A DNA stretch of 23,978 nt from Bacteriovoracaceae bacterium UBA7695 (GCA_002482685.1 DLGL01000123.1:1-23978); one strand, 5' to 3'. Numbered from the stretch's first letter, positions 8,732 to 16,458 are shown. Translations and numbers: made by a program. The notes: generated by a model from the sequence alone, not told the origin.

Positions 8732-9826
8732 ATGAAAAATAAAATGTTAGCATGTCTCGTGCTTTCCGCTTCTATCATGCCTTGTTTTGCTCAAACACAA
8801 ACAATTAAATCCAGCATAGAAAATTACGGACAACTTGTTCATAGCACTTACGCTGAAACTTTGGAGCGTGCAAAGCTTCTTCAAACAGCTTTAAAGAATT
8901 TTACTGAAACTCCTTCTGTGATGACTCAAAACATTGCTAAGGAAAGCTGGATTCATGCTCGGGAGGCTTACGGCCAGACCGAAGTCTTTCGGTTTTATAA
9001 CGGGCCCATTGACCGCGACGGTGGACCAGAGGGTTTACTAAATTCATGGCCTCTGGATGAGGCGTATATTGATTATGTTCAAGGAAATCCCACTGCAGGC
9101 ATCATAAATAACCTGGCCACCTATCCCGATATTACTTCCGAGCTTCTCATTTCTTTAAACGAGTACGATGGTGAAAAGAATATCTCTACTGGCTACCACG
9201 CCATTGAATTTCTCTTATGGGGTCAGGACTTTTTTGCCACCGGTCCCGGACAAAGATCTTTCGAGGATTATCTTGATGCTCCAAATGCCGGTCGTCGGGC
9301 AAAGTATCTGAATGTGATCGCTGATCTTCTTGTAGAAGACCTCTCGGGTCTTGAATCTGAATGGCGGGCCGGGGAATCTAATTTTCGCCAGGAATTCGAA
9401 GCACTCAAAGACGTAACCGCTCTTAAAAAAATTCTTTCTGGTGTAGTTTTCATGGCCGGAGATGAGCTCTCTGGAGAGAGAATGTATGTGGCCTACGATA
9501 CTGCTGGCCAGGAAGACGAGCATTCATGTTTCTCTGACATGACCCATATGGATATCCAATGGAACTATTGGGGAGTTCAAAATGTTATTAGAGCCCTCAA
9601 CTTTCTTGATCTAGTGCCTTTAAAAGGAACGGCCGTTGCAAAAAGAATAGAAAGCAGGCTCTCGACCCTTCCTCTCTTATTGGCAACTATCCCTACTCCA
9701 TTTGACCAGGCGATAACTGATGAGAAAGGCAGGACCATTATTCTCAATTCAGTTGAAGAGCTGGAAGCACTGGCCCGAGATATCGCAGAGGCATCCAAAC
9801 TTGTTGGAGCTGGAGTCGATTATTAA
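8732..9826 (+). CDS. Imelysin-family (M75, IrpA-like) exported iron-associated protein
   Basis: Periplasmic or surface protein of the imelysin family, whose members (IrpA, ICMP, EfeO C-domain) are iron-regulated and thought to bind iron or haem; the molecular function is not settled. It has 364 residues with an N-terminal signal peptide (cleavage likely after ...PCFA; Cys18 is not in a good lipobox). The signature GxHxxE is GYHAIE (154-159, H156 and E159), followed by FLLWGQD. The second conserved block DEHSCFSDMTH (262-272) is typical of the IrpA branch. A DUF1111 di-haem gene follows directly, the known irpA-irpB pairing. It lies downstream of a siderophore operon and has its own promoter, which supports a role in iron supply. 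Confidence 0.9.
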   Translation: MKNKMLACLVLSASIMPCFAQTQTIKSSIENYGQLVHSTYAETLERAKLLQTALKNFTETPSVMTQNIAKESWIHAREAYGQTEVFRFYNGPIDRDGGPEGLLNSWPLDEAYIDYVQGNPTAGIINNLATYPDITSELLISLNEYDGEKNISTGYHAIEFLLWGQDFFATGPGQRSFEDYLDAPNAGRRAKYLNVIADLLVEDLSGLESEWRAGESNFRQEFEALKDVTALKKILSGVVFMAGDELSGERMYVAYDTAGQEDEHSCFSDMTHMDIQWNYWGVQNVIRALNFLDLVPLKGTAVAKRIESRLSTLPLLLATIPTPFDQAITDEKGRTIILNSVEELEALARDIAEASKLVGAGVDY

Positions 9827-11210
9827 ATCACGCTTCTTTGTTTTAATTTTTGGGCTCATCTCGGTTTCTGCATTCGGGAACGTGGCTCCTGCTATTGATC
9901 CGTCAGAAGAGTATCCAGCTGGGTCGGGAACGACTTCAGACTTATCGGTTCAGGCCTTTAGCCATCCATTAAGTGGAACACGTGGAGAAGCTCGGCGAAC
10001 TTTCACCGTAGGAAATAGCTTTTTTAACCTTGCCTGGGTAGCGTCTCCTTCTTCAACTACTACCAGAGATGGTCTAGGCCCCATCTATAATGCTGTCTCT
10101 TGCAGCTCATGCCACTTTAAGGATGGACGGGGTCTGGGACTTCCTGAAAATGATGGCCCGACTGATACCTCTCTTCTCTTCAGACTTAGAGTGAAGGGTT
10201 TAGGGGGCGAGCTGCTCCCCCATCCGGTTTACGGAGGACAATTTCAACCTCAGGCAGTCATAGGTGTACCGGCCGAAGGTCAAACGGTGGTAAAGTACGA
10301 AAAAATTCAACTCCATTACAACGACGGATCATTAACTGAACTTCTTCGCCCTCTCTATGAATTTATAAAGTTAAATTTCGGAGTTTTAGGACCTGATACT
10401 GTGGCCTCTCCCCGTGTGGCCCCACAAATGATTGGCCTGGGTTTGGTTGAGGCGATATCCGAAGCTGATATTGTAAGGAATGAAGATCCTCTGGATGCTG
10501 ATGGTGATGGCATTTCTGGGCGCGCTCACTGGGTAACTTCTACGGTGACAAATTCCAAAGCTCTAGGTCGATTCGGATGGAAAGCGGGGAAGCCAACTCT
10601 TCTGGAGCAAAATGCTGCCGCCTTTAGCGGGGACATTGGGATAAACAGTCCTCTCCATCCAATTGAAGAGTGCACAAGTTTTCAAGAAGCATGTTTAAAA
10701 AATCAAGGGCAGGAAGAAATTCCTATGGACCGTTTAAAATCGGTCACGACCTATACGCAACTACTATCGGTCCCAGCTCGACGGGATATGTATAATCCAA
10801 ACGTTGTAAAAGGCCGGGAGACGTTTTACAAAATGAATTGTATTGCCTGCCATACTCCAAGCTTCAGAACAGATTCAGCTGCAGTAGTGGATGTATTAAA
10901 GAATCAGACCATTTATCCTTATTCTGATTTTCTTCTTCACGATATGGGCACAGATCTAGCTGACCATAAAGAAATTCTCACCAATGAGGAAGAGGCCACA
11001 ACTTATGAATGGAGAACGCCACCGTTGTGGGAATTAGGTCTTGTAAAAACAGTTAATGGACACACACGTTACCTTCATGACGGTCGTGCCAGAAGTCTTG
11101 AAGAGGCTATACTTTGGCATGGCGGTGAAGCTCAGAAATCCAAAGAATCATTTATGAACCTAAATAAAAATCAAAGAGAAGAAGTTATTTTCTTCCTACA
11201 AAGCTTATAG
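9801..11210 (+). CDS. DUF1111 di-haem c-type oxidoreductase-like protein (IrpB-like)
   Basis: Exported di-haem protein of the DUF1111 / COG3488 family, often paired with imelysins. With the start used here it has 469 residues. Two haem attachment sites are present, CSSCH (101-105) and CIACH (347-351), and the C-terminal block YLHDGRA...EAILWHGGEA is characteristic. A hydrophobic export signal (FFVLIFGLISVSAFG) follows a Lys-Arg-containing start region. The start is uncertain: TTG 9801 has AGAGG nine bases upstream. An in-frame ATG at 9720 would add 27 non-signal residues and overlap the imelysin gene by over 100 bases. ATT 9822 sits six bases after a GGAG. In all cases the gene overlaps or touches the imelysin stop, so the two are coupled. 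Electron transfer to or from imelysin-bound iron is a plausible role but unproven. Confidence 0.85.
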   Translation: MLELESIIKSRFFVLIFGLISVSAFGNVAPAIDPSEEYPAGSGTTSDLSVQAFSHPLSGTRGEARRTFTVGNSFFNLAWVASPSSTTTRDGLGPIYNAVSCSSCHFKDGRGLGLPENDGPTDTSLLFRLRVKGLGGELLPHPVYGGQFQPQAVIGVPAEGQTVVKYEKIQLHYNDGSLTELLRPLYEFIKLNFGVLGPDTVASPRVAPQMIGLGLVEAISEADIVRNEDPLDADGDGISGRAHWVTSTVTNSKALGRFGWKAGKPTLLEQNAAAFSGDIGINSPLHPIEECTSFQEACLKNQGQEEIPMDRLKSVTTYTQLLSVPARRDMYNPNVVKGRETFYKMNCIACHTPSFRTDSAAVVDVLKNQTIYPYSDFLLHDMGTDLADHKEILTNEEEATTYEWRTPPLWELGLVKTVNGHTRYLHDGRARSLEEAILWHGGEAQKSKESFMNLNKNQREEVIFFLQSL

Positions 11211-11226
11211 TTAAACTGGAGAACTT

Positions 11227-11751
11227 ATGAAAACACTTATCCTTGCGGCCGCCCTATTTTCAACCGGTGTTATTGCTCAGGAATGGACCGAAACATTTAA
11301 GCTTCCTGAGGGAACAACTTTCCGCGCCCGCGGAGTTGGTTATGATTGTGGAACTTTCATCACTACTACTGAAACCTATGTGAGAGCTCCTCAAGTCATT
11401 ATTGATAAGAATATTGACTTCAAACAGTTTGCAGCTGACAAGGATTTGAACAAATTTCTGATTGAAATTGAATACCCAGGCTCGACAGGTGAAAAATGTA
11501 TCTACGGAATGTTTCTAGATAGGGACCGTGACAATAAAGCGCTTAACTTTACACACTCACAATTAAAGACAGCGGGATCAGACGAGTCATGTCTGGAAAC
11601 AAAAGATTTTTTGGATAATGAATATAGAGTCCTTCCTTACGAAGCATCCAAGCGTGGTATTCGATTTGTGGCAGTCACACTGGTGCAAGACACAGCGAAC
11701 GAGGTTTGTGAATCAGGCACAGTCAGAACAGTTTTCGATAGAAGATTCTAA
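11227..11751 (+). CDS. Small exported four-cysteine protein of unknown function
   Basis: I do not recognise this 174-residue protein. It has a clear signal peptide cleaved after about ...GVIA (residue 17) and a mature part with four Cys (41, 91, 122, 161) that could make two disulphides in the periplasm. The mature part looks beta-rich with alternating polar residues and has no membrane segment. The ATG has TGGAGAA a few bases upstream. It lies 16 bases after the di-haem gene and is followed immediately by a strong terminator, so it is the third and last gene of the imelysin unit. A function linked to that pair, in iron or redox handling, is inferred from position only. Confidence 0.8.
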   Translation: MKTLILAAALFSTGVIAQEWTETFKLPEGTTFRARGVGYDCGTFITTTETYVRAPQVIIDKNIDFKQFAADKDLNKFLIEIEYPGSTGEKCIYGMFLDRDRDNKALNFTHSQLKTAGSDESCLETKDFLDNEYRVLPYEASKRGIRFVAVTLVQDTANEVCESGTVRTVFDRRF

Positions 11752-11760
11752 TCAAACCAA

Positions 11761-11801
11761 CTGACCCCTTTCAAAATCCCGGAAGGGGTCAGGATTTTTT
11801 T
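11761..11801 (+). terminator. Strong rho-independent terminator of the imelysin operon
   Basis: CTGACCCCTT (11761-11770) pairs perfectly with AAGGGGTCAG (11783-11792). The stem extends inward by a T-G wobble and a C-G pair, leaving an eight-base loop. A run of seven T (11795-11801) begins two bases after the stem. On the opposite strand the stem is not followed by a T-run, so it mainly stops + strand transcription, although it lies directly behind the stop of the convergent lipoprotein gene. Confidence 0.92.
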
Positions 11802-12936
11802 ACTTGGTATTTTCCTTCACCACATCTGCCCAGATTTCAAATACCGGTTTATTCTCTTTAATAGATTTAGAATACATCTTAAAAGTGAGTAACCTGTTGA
11901 AAGTAAAATTAATTCGTTTAAGGCCTTCTACGTGTGCGGTGGTAAGGTTTTTAAAAACATAAGAATAACCCTGCTTTGTTTTAGTCCCTTCGAGTATAGG
12001 AGTTGTGGCATCAAAACGAGGGTACTTGTCGTCATCAAATGCGTTGTCAAAATAGTAGAAATTCTTTTTCCTTCCCTCATAGATGAATTCAACAACAAAA
12101 ATACTGTTTGTAGGAATGAAGCCATGTATAAGAGATTTTGTCTCATGAAGCACCGACAGATTATCAAAATCTTTTTTTCCAAGGAGAAGATTCGTCAGTT
12201 TTTGTATTCCACACGAAACAGGTTTCCCTTCAGGGAAATTATACTCCCTGGCAAGCTCGATACAAGTTTCGTCGATTTTTTGATCCATTAGGATTTTAGT
12301 CTCGACTTTGAGGCTAAAGTTATTCTCATCTGTAGCATCCGGAACATCAAACTTAACAGAGCGATGAATGATATCTACTGACTCAAGACCTTTATAGAGG
12401 ATGTGATCAAAATTATCTTCCGTGTTTTTTTGAACCATGTATTTAAGTGTACCGGAGATATTTTGAAACTCCCGAATTTCAAGTTTCCTTGGTCCCCTCA
12501 GAAGGGTGATATCATCAATCACGACACGGTTCGTTTCTAATGGAACTGGACATGCATCAACATCGAATGGTGTATCTGGACTAATTAATCGCAAAAACTT
12601 TACCCGCTCATGAACTGCAGTACAGTCCGTCAGTTTTAATGTCACTGATTTATAAATTTCCAAGGTTTCTTTGAATTGATTTTTTATCCTGTCGTCGAAG
12701 GGGTATTGAACCAGGCCCATTCGAGAAAGCTTAAGTGCCTGAGGTGAGTTACCTTGTTTAAGTAAGGAGCTTACAGAATGGTGAATCTTTGAGATGCAAC
12801 CAAAATTATGACTCGTGTCCTCCCAGTTCCCAACCTCACGGTATAAGCAGTCTTTGAGAAGATCTTTTTGCTTCCTGGGCGCAGCTTCTCTACTTGCACA
12901 TGATATAAGCATAAAAAAAATGAACAAAAACCGCAT
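11800..12936 (-). CDS. Predicted lipoprotein of unknown function
   Basis: I do not recognise a family. The 378-residue product starts with a short hydrophobic segment and a lipobox ending in LISC, so lipidation at Cys13 is expected. The residue after the Cys is Ala (no Asp at +2), compatible with outer-membrane sorting. Residues ~40-120 are helical with one TPR-like stretch (SPQALKLSRMGLVQYP). The rest is charged beta/alpha sequence with Cys31, Cys43, Cys100, Cys119, Cys222 and Cys237 by approximate count. AGAGG lies a few bases before the ATG. It is convergent with the imelysin operon and divergent from the Cys-repeat gene, so it is probably transcribed alone. Confidence 0.75.
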   Translation of the reverse strand: MRFLFIFFMLISCASREAAPRKQKDLLKDCLYREVGNWEDTSHNFGCISKIHHSVSSLLKQGNSPQALKLSRMGLVQYPFDDRIKNQFKETLEIYKSVTLKLTDCTAVHERVKFLRLISPDTPFDVDACPVPLETNRVVIDDITLLRGPRKLEIREFQNISGTLKYMVQKNTEDNFDHILYKGLESVDIIHRSVKFDVPDATDENNFSLKVETKILMDQKIDETCIELAREYNFPEGKPVSCGIQKLTNLLLGKKDFDNLSVLHETKSLIHGFIPTNSIFVVEFIYEGRKKNFYYFDNAFDDDKYPRFDATTPILEGTKTKQGYSYVFKNLTTAHVEGLKRINFTFNRLLTFKMYSKSIKENKPVFEIWADVVKENTK

Positions 12937-13007
12937 TTCAACCTCTTACCCTTTTCGGGAATCTTTCCATTACCTTTAAACAATCGGGCCCTAAACTTAC
13001 GAAATAA

Positions 13008-13021
13008 GCATCATAAGATGC
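13008..13021 (+). promoter_or_regulatory. Short palindrome upstream of the Cys-repeat gene
   Basis: GCATC (13008-13012), four bases, GATGC (13017-13021) form a five-base-pair inverted repeat 17 bases before the ATG at 13039. It could be a small leader hairpin or a half-length operator. The surrounding intergenic stretch (12937-13038) must hold both divergent promoters, but I see no convincing -35/-10 pair in it. Confidence 0.2.
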
Positions 13022-13038
13022 TCTATCAAGGAGATAGA

Positions 13039-13428
13039 ATGAATAAGTTTAAAGCATGGGGTTTAGCATTTCTGGTCGTGGCCACTAGTTTAGGTATACA
13101 GGCCGGTAATGACAGGAAGGCTTTCAGAGAGGCCAGGAAAGCTTGTTTCGTTGAAACTGGTGTGACCAAACCAGAAAAGGGTCAGAAGCTCGGTAAAGAG
13201 GACAGAAAGAAGATTAAGGCCTGTTTGAGCAGCAAAGGAATCAGTCGCCCGAAGATGGACGAAAAAACTAAGGCTGCTTTTAAGGAATGTTCTGCTTCAA
13301 CAGGAGTTAAGCGACCTGAAAAAGGGCAAAAGCCGAGCAAGGAGGACAGGGCAAAAATGAAGGCTTGTTTGGAACAGAAGGGTGTTAGTTGGCACCATGG
13401 GAAAGGGAAAAAGAATAAGAGTATTTGA
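13039..13428 (+). CDS. Small exported basic protein with two 48-residue Cys-pair repeats
   Basis: I recognise no named family. The start is ATG 13039, five bases after a good AGGAG; an in-frame ATG 21 bases upstream has no such site and would spoil the signal peptide. The 129-residue product has a signal peptide (cleavage near ...GIQA, residue 22) followed by two tandem copies of a 48-residue unit. Each copy carries one Cys pair spaced 26 residues apart (C36/C62 and C84/C110) and the shared core TGV-x2-PEKGQK-x2-KEDR-x2-K-KACL. Each unit looks like a disulphide-pinned helical hairpin, somewhat like PsiF-type repeats. The tail is Lys/His-rich. The two DNA copies differ at many synonymous sites, so the duplication is old and selected. 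Periplasmic location is likely; function is unknown. Confidence 0.8.
   Translation: MNKFKAWGLAFLVVATSLGIQAGNDRKAFREARKACFVETGVTKPEKGQKLGKEDRKKIKACLSSKGISRPKMDEKTKAAFKECSASTGVKRPEKGQKPSKEDRAKMKACLEQKGVSWHHGKGKKNKSI
13108..13395 (+). repeat. Two diverged 144-base tandem units encoding the Cys-pair repeats
   Basis: Codons for residues 24-71 and 72-119 of the exported protein form two in-frame units of 144 bases each. The protein spacing between equivalent Cys residues is exactly 48. Conservation is high at PEKGQK and KEDR but low at third codon positions. Confidence 0.7.
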
Positions 13429-13436
13429 AGAACTTT

Positions 13437-13472
13437 TTTTGAGTTGGGGCATGGATTGGCCCCAATTCAAAA
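13437..13472. terminator. Long stem-loop between convergent genes (possible terminator)
   Basis: TTTTGAGTTGGGGC (13437-13450) pairs with GCCCCAATTCAAAA (13459-13472) over 14 positions with one G-U wobble and an eight-base loop. It lies between the stop of the Cys-repeat gene (13428) and the stop of the convergent kinase gene (13482). The T-run is on the 5' side and the A-run on the 3' side whichever strand is read, the opposite of a classical intrinsic terminator. It may still act as a processing or stabilising 3' structure. Confidence 0.45.
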
Positions 13473-13481
13473 CTTTAAATT

Positions 13482-14849
13482 CTACGAAAAAGAAAAAATT
13501 ATCCTCAACCCCGTCGGCCTGACATTCTCCACGACCATTTTCCCATCGTGCAAAGACATAATTTTTTTCATAATAACAGACCCCAGGCCTATGGAGATAT
13601 TGGCATTGGCCTCTTCAATCCGGCGGGAATACTTCTTTTCCCCAAAGAGTTTTATTTGAGCAGCATCAATTCCTGGCCCGTCATCGGTAATGGCAACAAC
13701 TGTGGTCTCCTCAGTTCGAGAGAGTGAGATTTCAACACGGGAGTGGGCAAATTTGGAGGCATTTGAAAGTGCATTTTTAATCAATCGTCTGAGTAAATGT
13801 TCATCCCCTGAAATCATCGCCTCCGTTTCTGTCACTATTTCAAACTGGATTTTATCTGATTCAAATAGTTCCACTTCTTGAGCTATCAATTGCTTAAGGC
13901 TCAACTGCTTAAAATTACCACTGTAGCGAGGGTCATTAACACCAGAGAGAAAAAGCAGATCTTCTACTAGTCGCTCGAAATATAACACCTCTTTTACGGC
14001 CAGTCCCTGTGCGTGACGACGTTTGTCCTCATCCATCAAGTGACCTTTTTCGAGTAACAGCTCCTGTAGATTTTTTAAGGAAGCAACCGGTGTTCTTAAA
14101 TCATGAGCAAGCTCTTGTAAAAGAATCATCCTGGCCTTCTCAGTAGATCTCAGATTACTCACAAGCTCTTCAATCTGATCGGCCATCTCGTTAAACTTTT
14201 GCATCAGAAGACTTGATTCATCAACCTGATTAATTTTAAAACGTGCTTTGAGATCCCCTGACCGAAGTTTGGAAATCACAACTTCTGCCTGCTGAGACTT
14301 ACCCCTTACATACATTGTGAGAAATATCGTTGAAAGGAGTAAACCTACAAGAATTGATACACCAACTGCTACAATCCCCACCACATGGGCCCCCGGCGGA
14401 GCTAGGACTCTATTGGGTCCACCCCGGAAGCGGAAAGGGGACGATCCAGAAACACGACCAAACCCTCGGTTGTAGTAGATGACGTAGTAGCCGGGAGAAA
14501 TTTGATACTTTTTAATCCTGCTCTTTTCGGCATCCATAGGAAAAGGCTCAGGGTAGAAGTCTACAAGATTTGCTTTTGCATCTACCAACATAACCAGATA
14601 AGGGGTTCTTTTATTAGGTTGCTTCTCAATAATTCGGAACACATCAGGAGCAGAAATACCTGTGTCCTTAATAAGCTCTCGCATGATGATGTAGTTTCGA
14701 GCGTGAGGTCTCATCCGCTTGTTGAAATCATTTTCACGTTCAACTAACGCCCGGGTTATATATCCACCGGCGACTACACAGATGAGGGTTACGATAGCGC
14801 TTAAACTTAAAATCCTGAGTCGCAGCGACCAACTGTTAAGAGATCTCAA
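13482..14849 (-). CDS. Membrane sensor histidine kinase
   Basis: Inner-membrane sensor kinase of 455 residues, partner of the response regulator it overlaps. One membrane segment lies at about 12-32 and a second at about 155-180, enclosing a ~120-residue periplasmic sensor with no recognised domain but rich in Arg, Tyr and Pro. A HAMP-like linker follows (about 180-235). The dimerisation/phosphoacceptor helix carries ELAHDLRTP with His249. The ATPase domain shows the N box (LIKNALSNASK, N359 and N363), the D box DDGPGID (389-395) and a reduced G box (IGLGS, about 420-424). The ATG lies 14 bases inside the regulator gene, so they are coupled. The signal is unknown; nearby genes do not point to one. 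Confidence 0.93.
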   Translation of the reverse strand: MRSLNSWSLRLRILSLSAIVTLICVVAGGYITRALVERENDFNKRMRPHARNYIIMRELIKDTGISAPDVFRIIEKQPNKRTPYLVMLVDAKANLVDFYPEPFPMDAEKSRIKKYQISPGYYVIYYNRGFGRVSGSSPFRFRGGPNRVLAPPGAHVVGIVAVGVSILVGLLLSTIFLTMYVRGKSQQAEVVISKLRSGDLKARFKINQVDESSLLMQKFNEMADQIEELVSNLRSTEKARMILLQELAHDLRTPVASLKNLQELLLEKGHLMDEDKRRHAQGLAVKEVLYFERLVEDLLFLSGVNDPRYSGNFKQLSLKQLIAQEVELFESDKIQFEIVTETEAMISGDEHLLRRLIKNALSNASKFAHSRVEISLSRTEETTVVAITDDGPGIDAAQIKLFGEKKYSRRIEEANANISIGLGSVIMKKIMSLHDGKMVVENVRPTGLRIIFSFS

Positions 14850-15522
14850 GTCGATACCCTATTCCATAGATCGAATTAATCTGAAAGCTTGTGACTGAAT
14901 TCGTTTTGAGGATTTTTCTGAGTTGGCTTAAATGGGAATCAATTGTTCTGTCAAAGATAGCTCCATCATTATCAAGGTGACTCAAGAGCTGGTCGCGGGT
15001 GATAATTTGATCTGGATGAGTCGCAAAATAAGTGAGAATATCAAACTGACGACGATTTACTGAAATTTCGTTCCCCTCAAAAAAAACTTGTCGTTTTTCA
15101 GGTAAAATTAAGAGACCACCCAAATTAATTTCTTTTGACGGTGGATGCTTGGTACGTAAGTGAACTTTGGCCCGGGCCATAAGTTCACGATGAGAAAATG
15201 GTTTTTTGACAAAATCATTTGCCCCTAACTCCAGGCCTTTCACTACAGTCTCCTCATCAGTCTGAGCTGTAAGGAAAATTATTCCAACTTCTTGATTGGT
15301 TTCCCTGATCAGCCGACAAAGCTCAGTACCTGGTCCATCGGGAAGACCAATATCAAGAACAATTAGGTCAAAAGTATTTTCTGCAAAGAGTTTTTTGCCT
15401 TCTTCCAGACTTCTCCCCCAATGGATTTGATAGCCTTCGAGCCTAAAGCTAATAAGAAGACCCTCTCCCAGGATAGGATCGTCCTCAACCAGTAGCAGAT
15501 GTTTAGGTTCAAGTGCTTTCAT
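14836..15522 (-). CDS. OmpR/PhoB-family response regulator
   Basis: DNA-binding response regulator of 228 residues. The receiver domain (about 7-120) has the acidic pair D14/D15, phosphoacceptor D57 (VLDIGLPDG), T85 and K107 (KKPF). The C-terminal winged-helix domain (about 130-226) ends with the typical YGIGYRLE. It is the first gene of the two-gene unit and overlaps the kinase gene by 14 bases. No Shine-Dalgarno is visible before the ATG, and a TATAGT-like -10 lies only about 14 bases upstream, so the message may be nearly leaderless. A Cys-repeat protein gene and a PAQR gene flank the pair; neither is a proven target. Confidence 0.95.
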   Translation of the reverse strand: MKALEPKHLLLVEDDPILGEGLLISFRLEGYQIHWGRSLEEGKKLFAENTFDLIVLDIGLPDGPGTELCRLIRETNQEVGIIFLTAQTDEETVVKGLELGANDFVKKPFSHRELMARAKVHLRTKHPPSKEINLGGLLILPEKRQVFFEGNEISVNRRQFDILTYFATHPDQIITRDQLLSHLDNDGAIFDRTIDSHLSQLRKILKTNSVTSFQINSIYGIGYRLEIS

Positions 15523-15577
15523 AGTTAAATTATGAACTATAACTGTTAAAAGACTATGAAATTTTCTAATCGTTAAT
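15521..15577. promoter_or_regulatory. Divergent control region with repeated GTTAA motifs
   Basis: ATAGTT (15521-15526) and AACTAT (15535-15540) form an inverted repeat over the regulator's start codon. GTTAAA occurs at 15524 and 15545, exactly 21 bases apart (two helical turns), and GTTAAT at 15572. ATGAA follows both GTTAAA copies. OmpR-family regulators bind spaced direct repeats, so autoregulation is plausible. The minus-strand -10 candidate TATAGT lies at 15536-15541. Confidence 0.35.
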
Positions 15578-15587
15578 CTGAAACAGG

Positions 15588-15596
15588 TGCTATAAA
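15588..15596 (+). promoter_or_regulatory. Extended -10-like element before the PAQR gene
   Basis: TGC followed by TATAAA (15591-15596) matches an extended -10, only six bases before the start codon. If used, the transcript would be leaderless; otherwise the same bases hold an AAAGG ribosome binding site four bases from ATG. The two readings exclude each other and the sequence does not decide. Confidence 0.25.
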
Positions 15597-15601
15597 GGAT
15601 T

Positions 15602-16222
15602 ATGACTACTAAACCACTCTTACGCGGACACTTTCACCAGGCAGCCTTCTTTTTCGCATTGGGTGCAGGGTTGATGCTGATTTTCAAGGCCCAGACCCCT
15701 AGGGCCATTTTTGCCAGTTCAATCTACTCTTTTAGCCTGATCTTCCTTCTAGGAACCAGTGCTTTATATCATAGGATCACCTGGTCTCCCTATGCGAGGC
15801 AAAAAATGAAGCGGCTGGATCATTCCGCAATCTATATTCTTATCGCTGGAACTTTTACTCCAATTTGCCTTCTGGCACTGGGAGAAGAGTCAGGAAAAAA
15901 TCTCCTGATAACAATCTGGAGTGTCGCGACTTTAGGAGTGGCCCAATCACTTTTTTATGTGAACGCCCCAAAGTGGCTGAGTGCTATCCTTTACGTGATC
16001 GCCGGGTACATGATTCTCCCCTATCTGCCTGAATTAAAATCCAAGGTGAATGTTTTTCTGCTCATTGCAGGAGGTCTCGTTTATACGGCGGGGGCCATAT
16101 GCTACGCTTTAAAAAAACCTAATTATCGTCCTGCTATTTTTGGTTATCATGAAGTGTTTCACCTTCTGGTCATTGTAGGAGCACTACTGCACTTCATTTT
16201 GATTTATCCACTGGTGGGATAA
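15602..16222 (+). CDS. trhA: PAQR / haemolysin III family membrane protein
   Basis: Inner-membrane protein of the haemolysin III (TrhA, PAQR) family, known in E. coli for a role in membrane energetics and lipid homeostasis. The name haemolysin is historical. It has 206 residues and seven predicted membrane segments. The family metal site is complete: S53-x3-H57 (SALYH), D73-H74 (DHSAIYILIAGTFTP) and H183-x3-H187 (HEVFH). It is transcribed divergently from the two-component pair, 79 bases away, and could share control with it. Its stop lies only five bases from the stop of the convergent gene, so the two transcripts must overlap. Confidence 0.93.
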   Translation: MTTKPLLRGHFHQAAFFFALGAGLMLIFKAQTPRAIFASSIYSFSLIFLLGTSALYHRITWSPYARQKMKRLDHSAIYILIAGTFTPICLLALGEESGKNLLITIWSVATLGVAQSLFYVNAPKWLSAILYVIAGYMILPYLPELKSKVNVFLLIAGGLVYTAGAICYALKKPNYRPAIFGYHEVFHLLVIVGALLHFILIYPLVG

Positions 16223-16227
16223 CATCC

Positions 16228-16458
16228 TTACTGATTTGACATCCTCGCCGAATGAAGTTCCTGACAGATACTAGTAAGCGAAGCTTTCTTAGATTCTACA
16301 CAGTCAATGTTCTCATTCCCTGCAGAGCTGACACAGCCCATTTTTTTGATTTCTTCATGACACTTTAACTCAGTACTTGAATCAAATTCCATCGTAGGAG
16401 TATTGGCCGAGACCTGTATTGAAGTTAAGAGTGTTATCGACATTAATAAAGTTTTCAT
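16228..16458 (-). CDS. Small exported four-cysteine peptide
   Basis: A 76-residue product with a clear signal peptide (cleaved after ...VSA, about residue 18) and a mature part of under 60 residues with four Cys at 33, 42, 53 and 65. The spacing C-x8-C-x10-C-x11-C and the helical, charged character recall the Cys-rich repeat seen in GLG1/FGFR-binding proteins (PF00839), a resemblance rather than an assignment. AGGAG lies seven bases before the ATG. It is 21 bases downstream of the metzincin-like protease gene on the same strand, so the two are probably co-transcribed. It could be an inhibitor, chaperone or partner of the protease, or unrelated. Confidence 0.75.
   Translation of the reverse strand: MKTLLMSITLLTSIQVSANTPTMEFDSSTELKCHEEIKKMGCVSSAGNENIDCVESKKASLTSICQELHSARMSNQ

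Noticed and set aside
11932..12291. A 119-codon + frame opposite the lipoprotein gene
   Set aside because: Antisense to a gene with a lipobox and good ribosome binding site; no family resemblance.
16204..16222. Hairpin (TTATCC / GGATAA) at the end of the PAQR gene as a terminator
   Set aside because: Short stem within the last codons and no following T-run; only five bases separate the convergent stops, so no ordinary terminator fits there.
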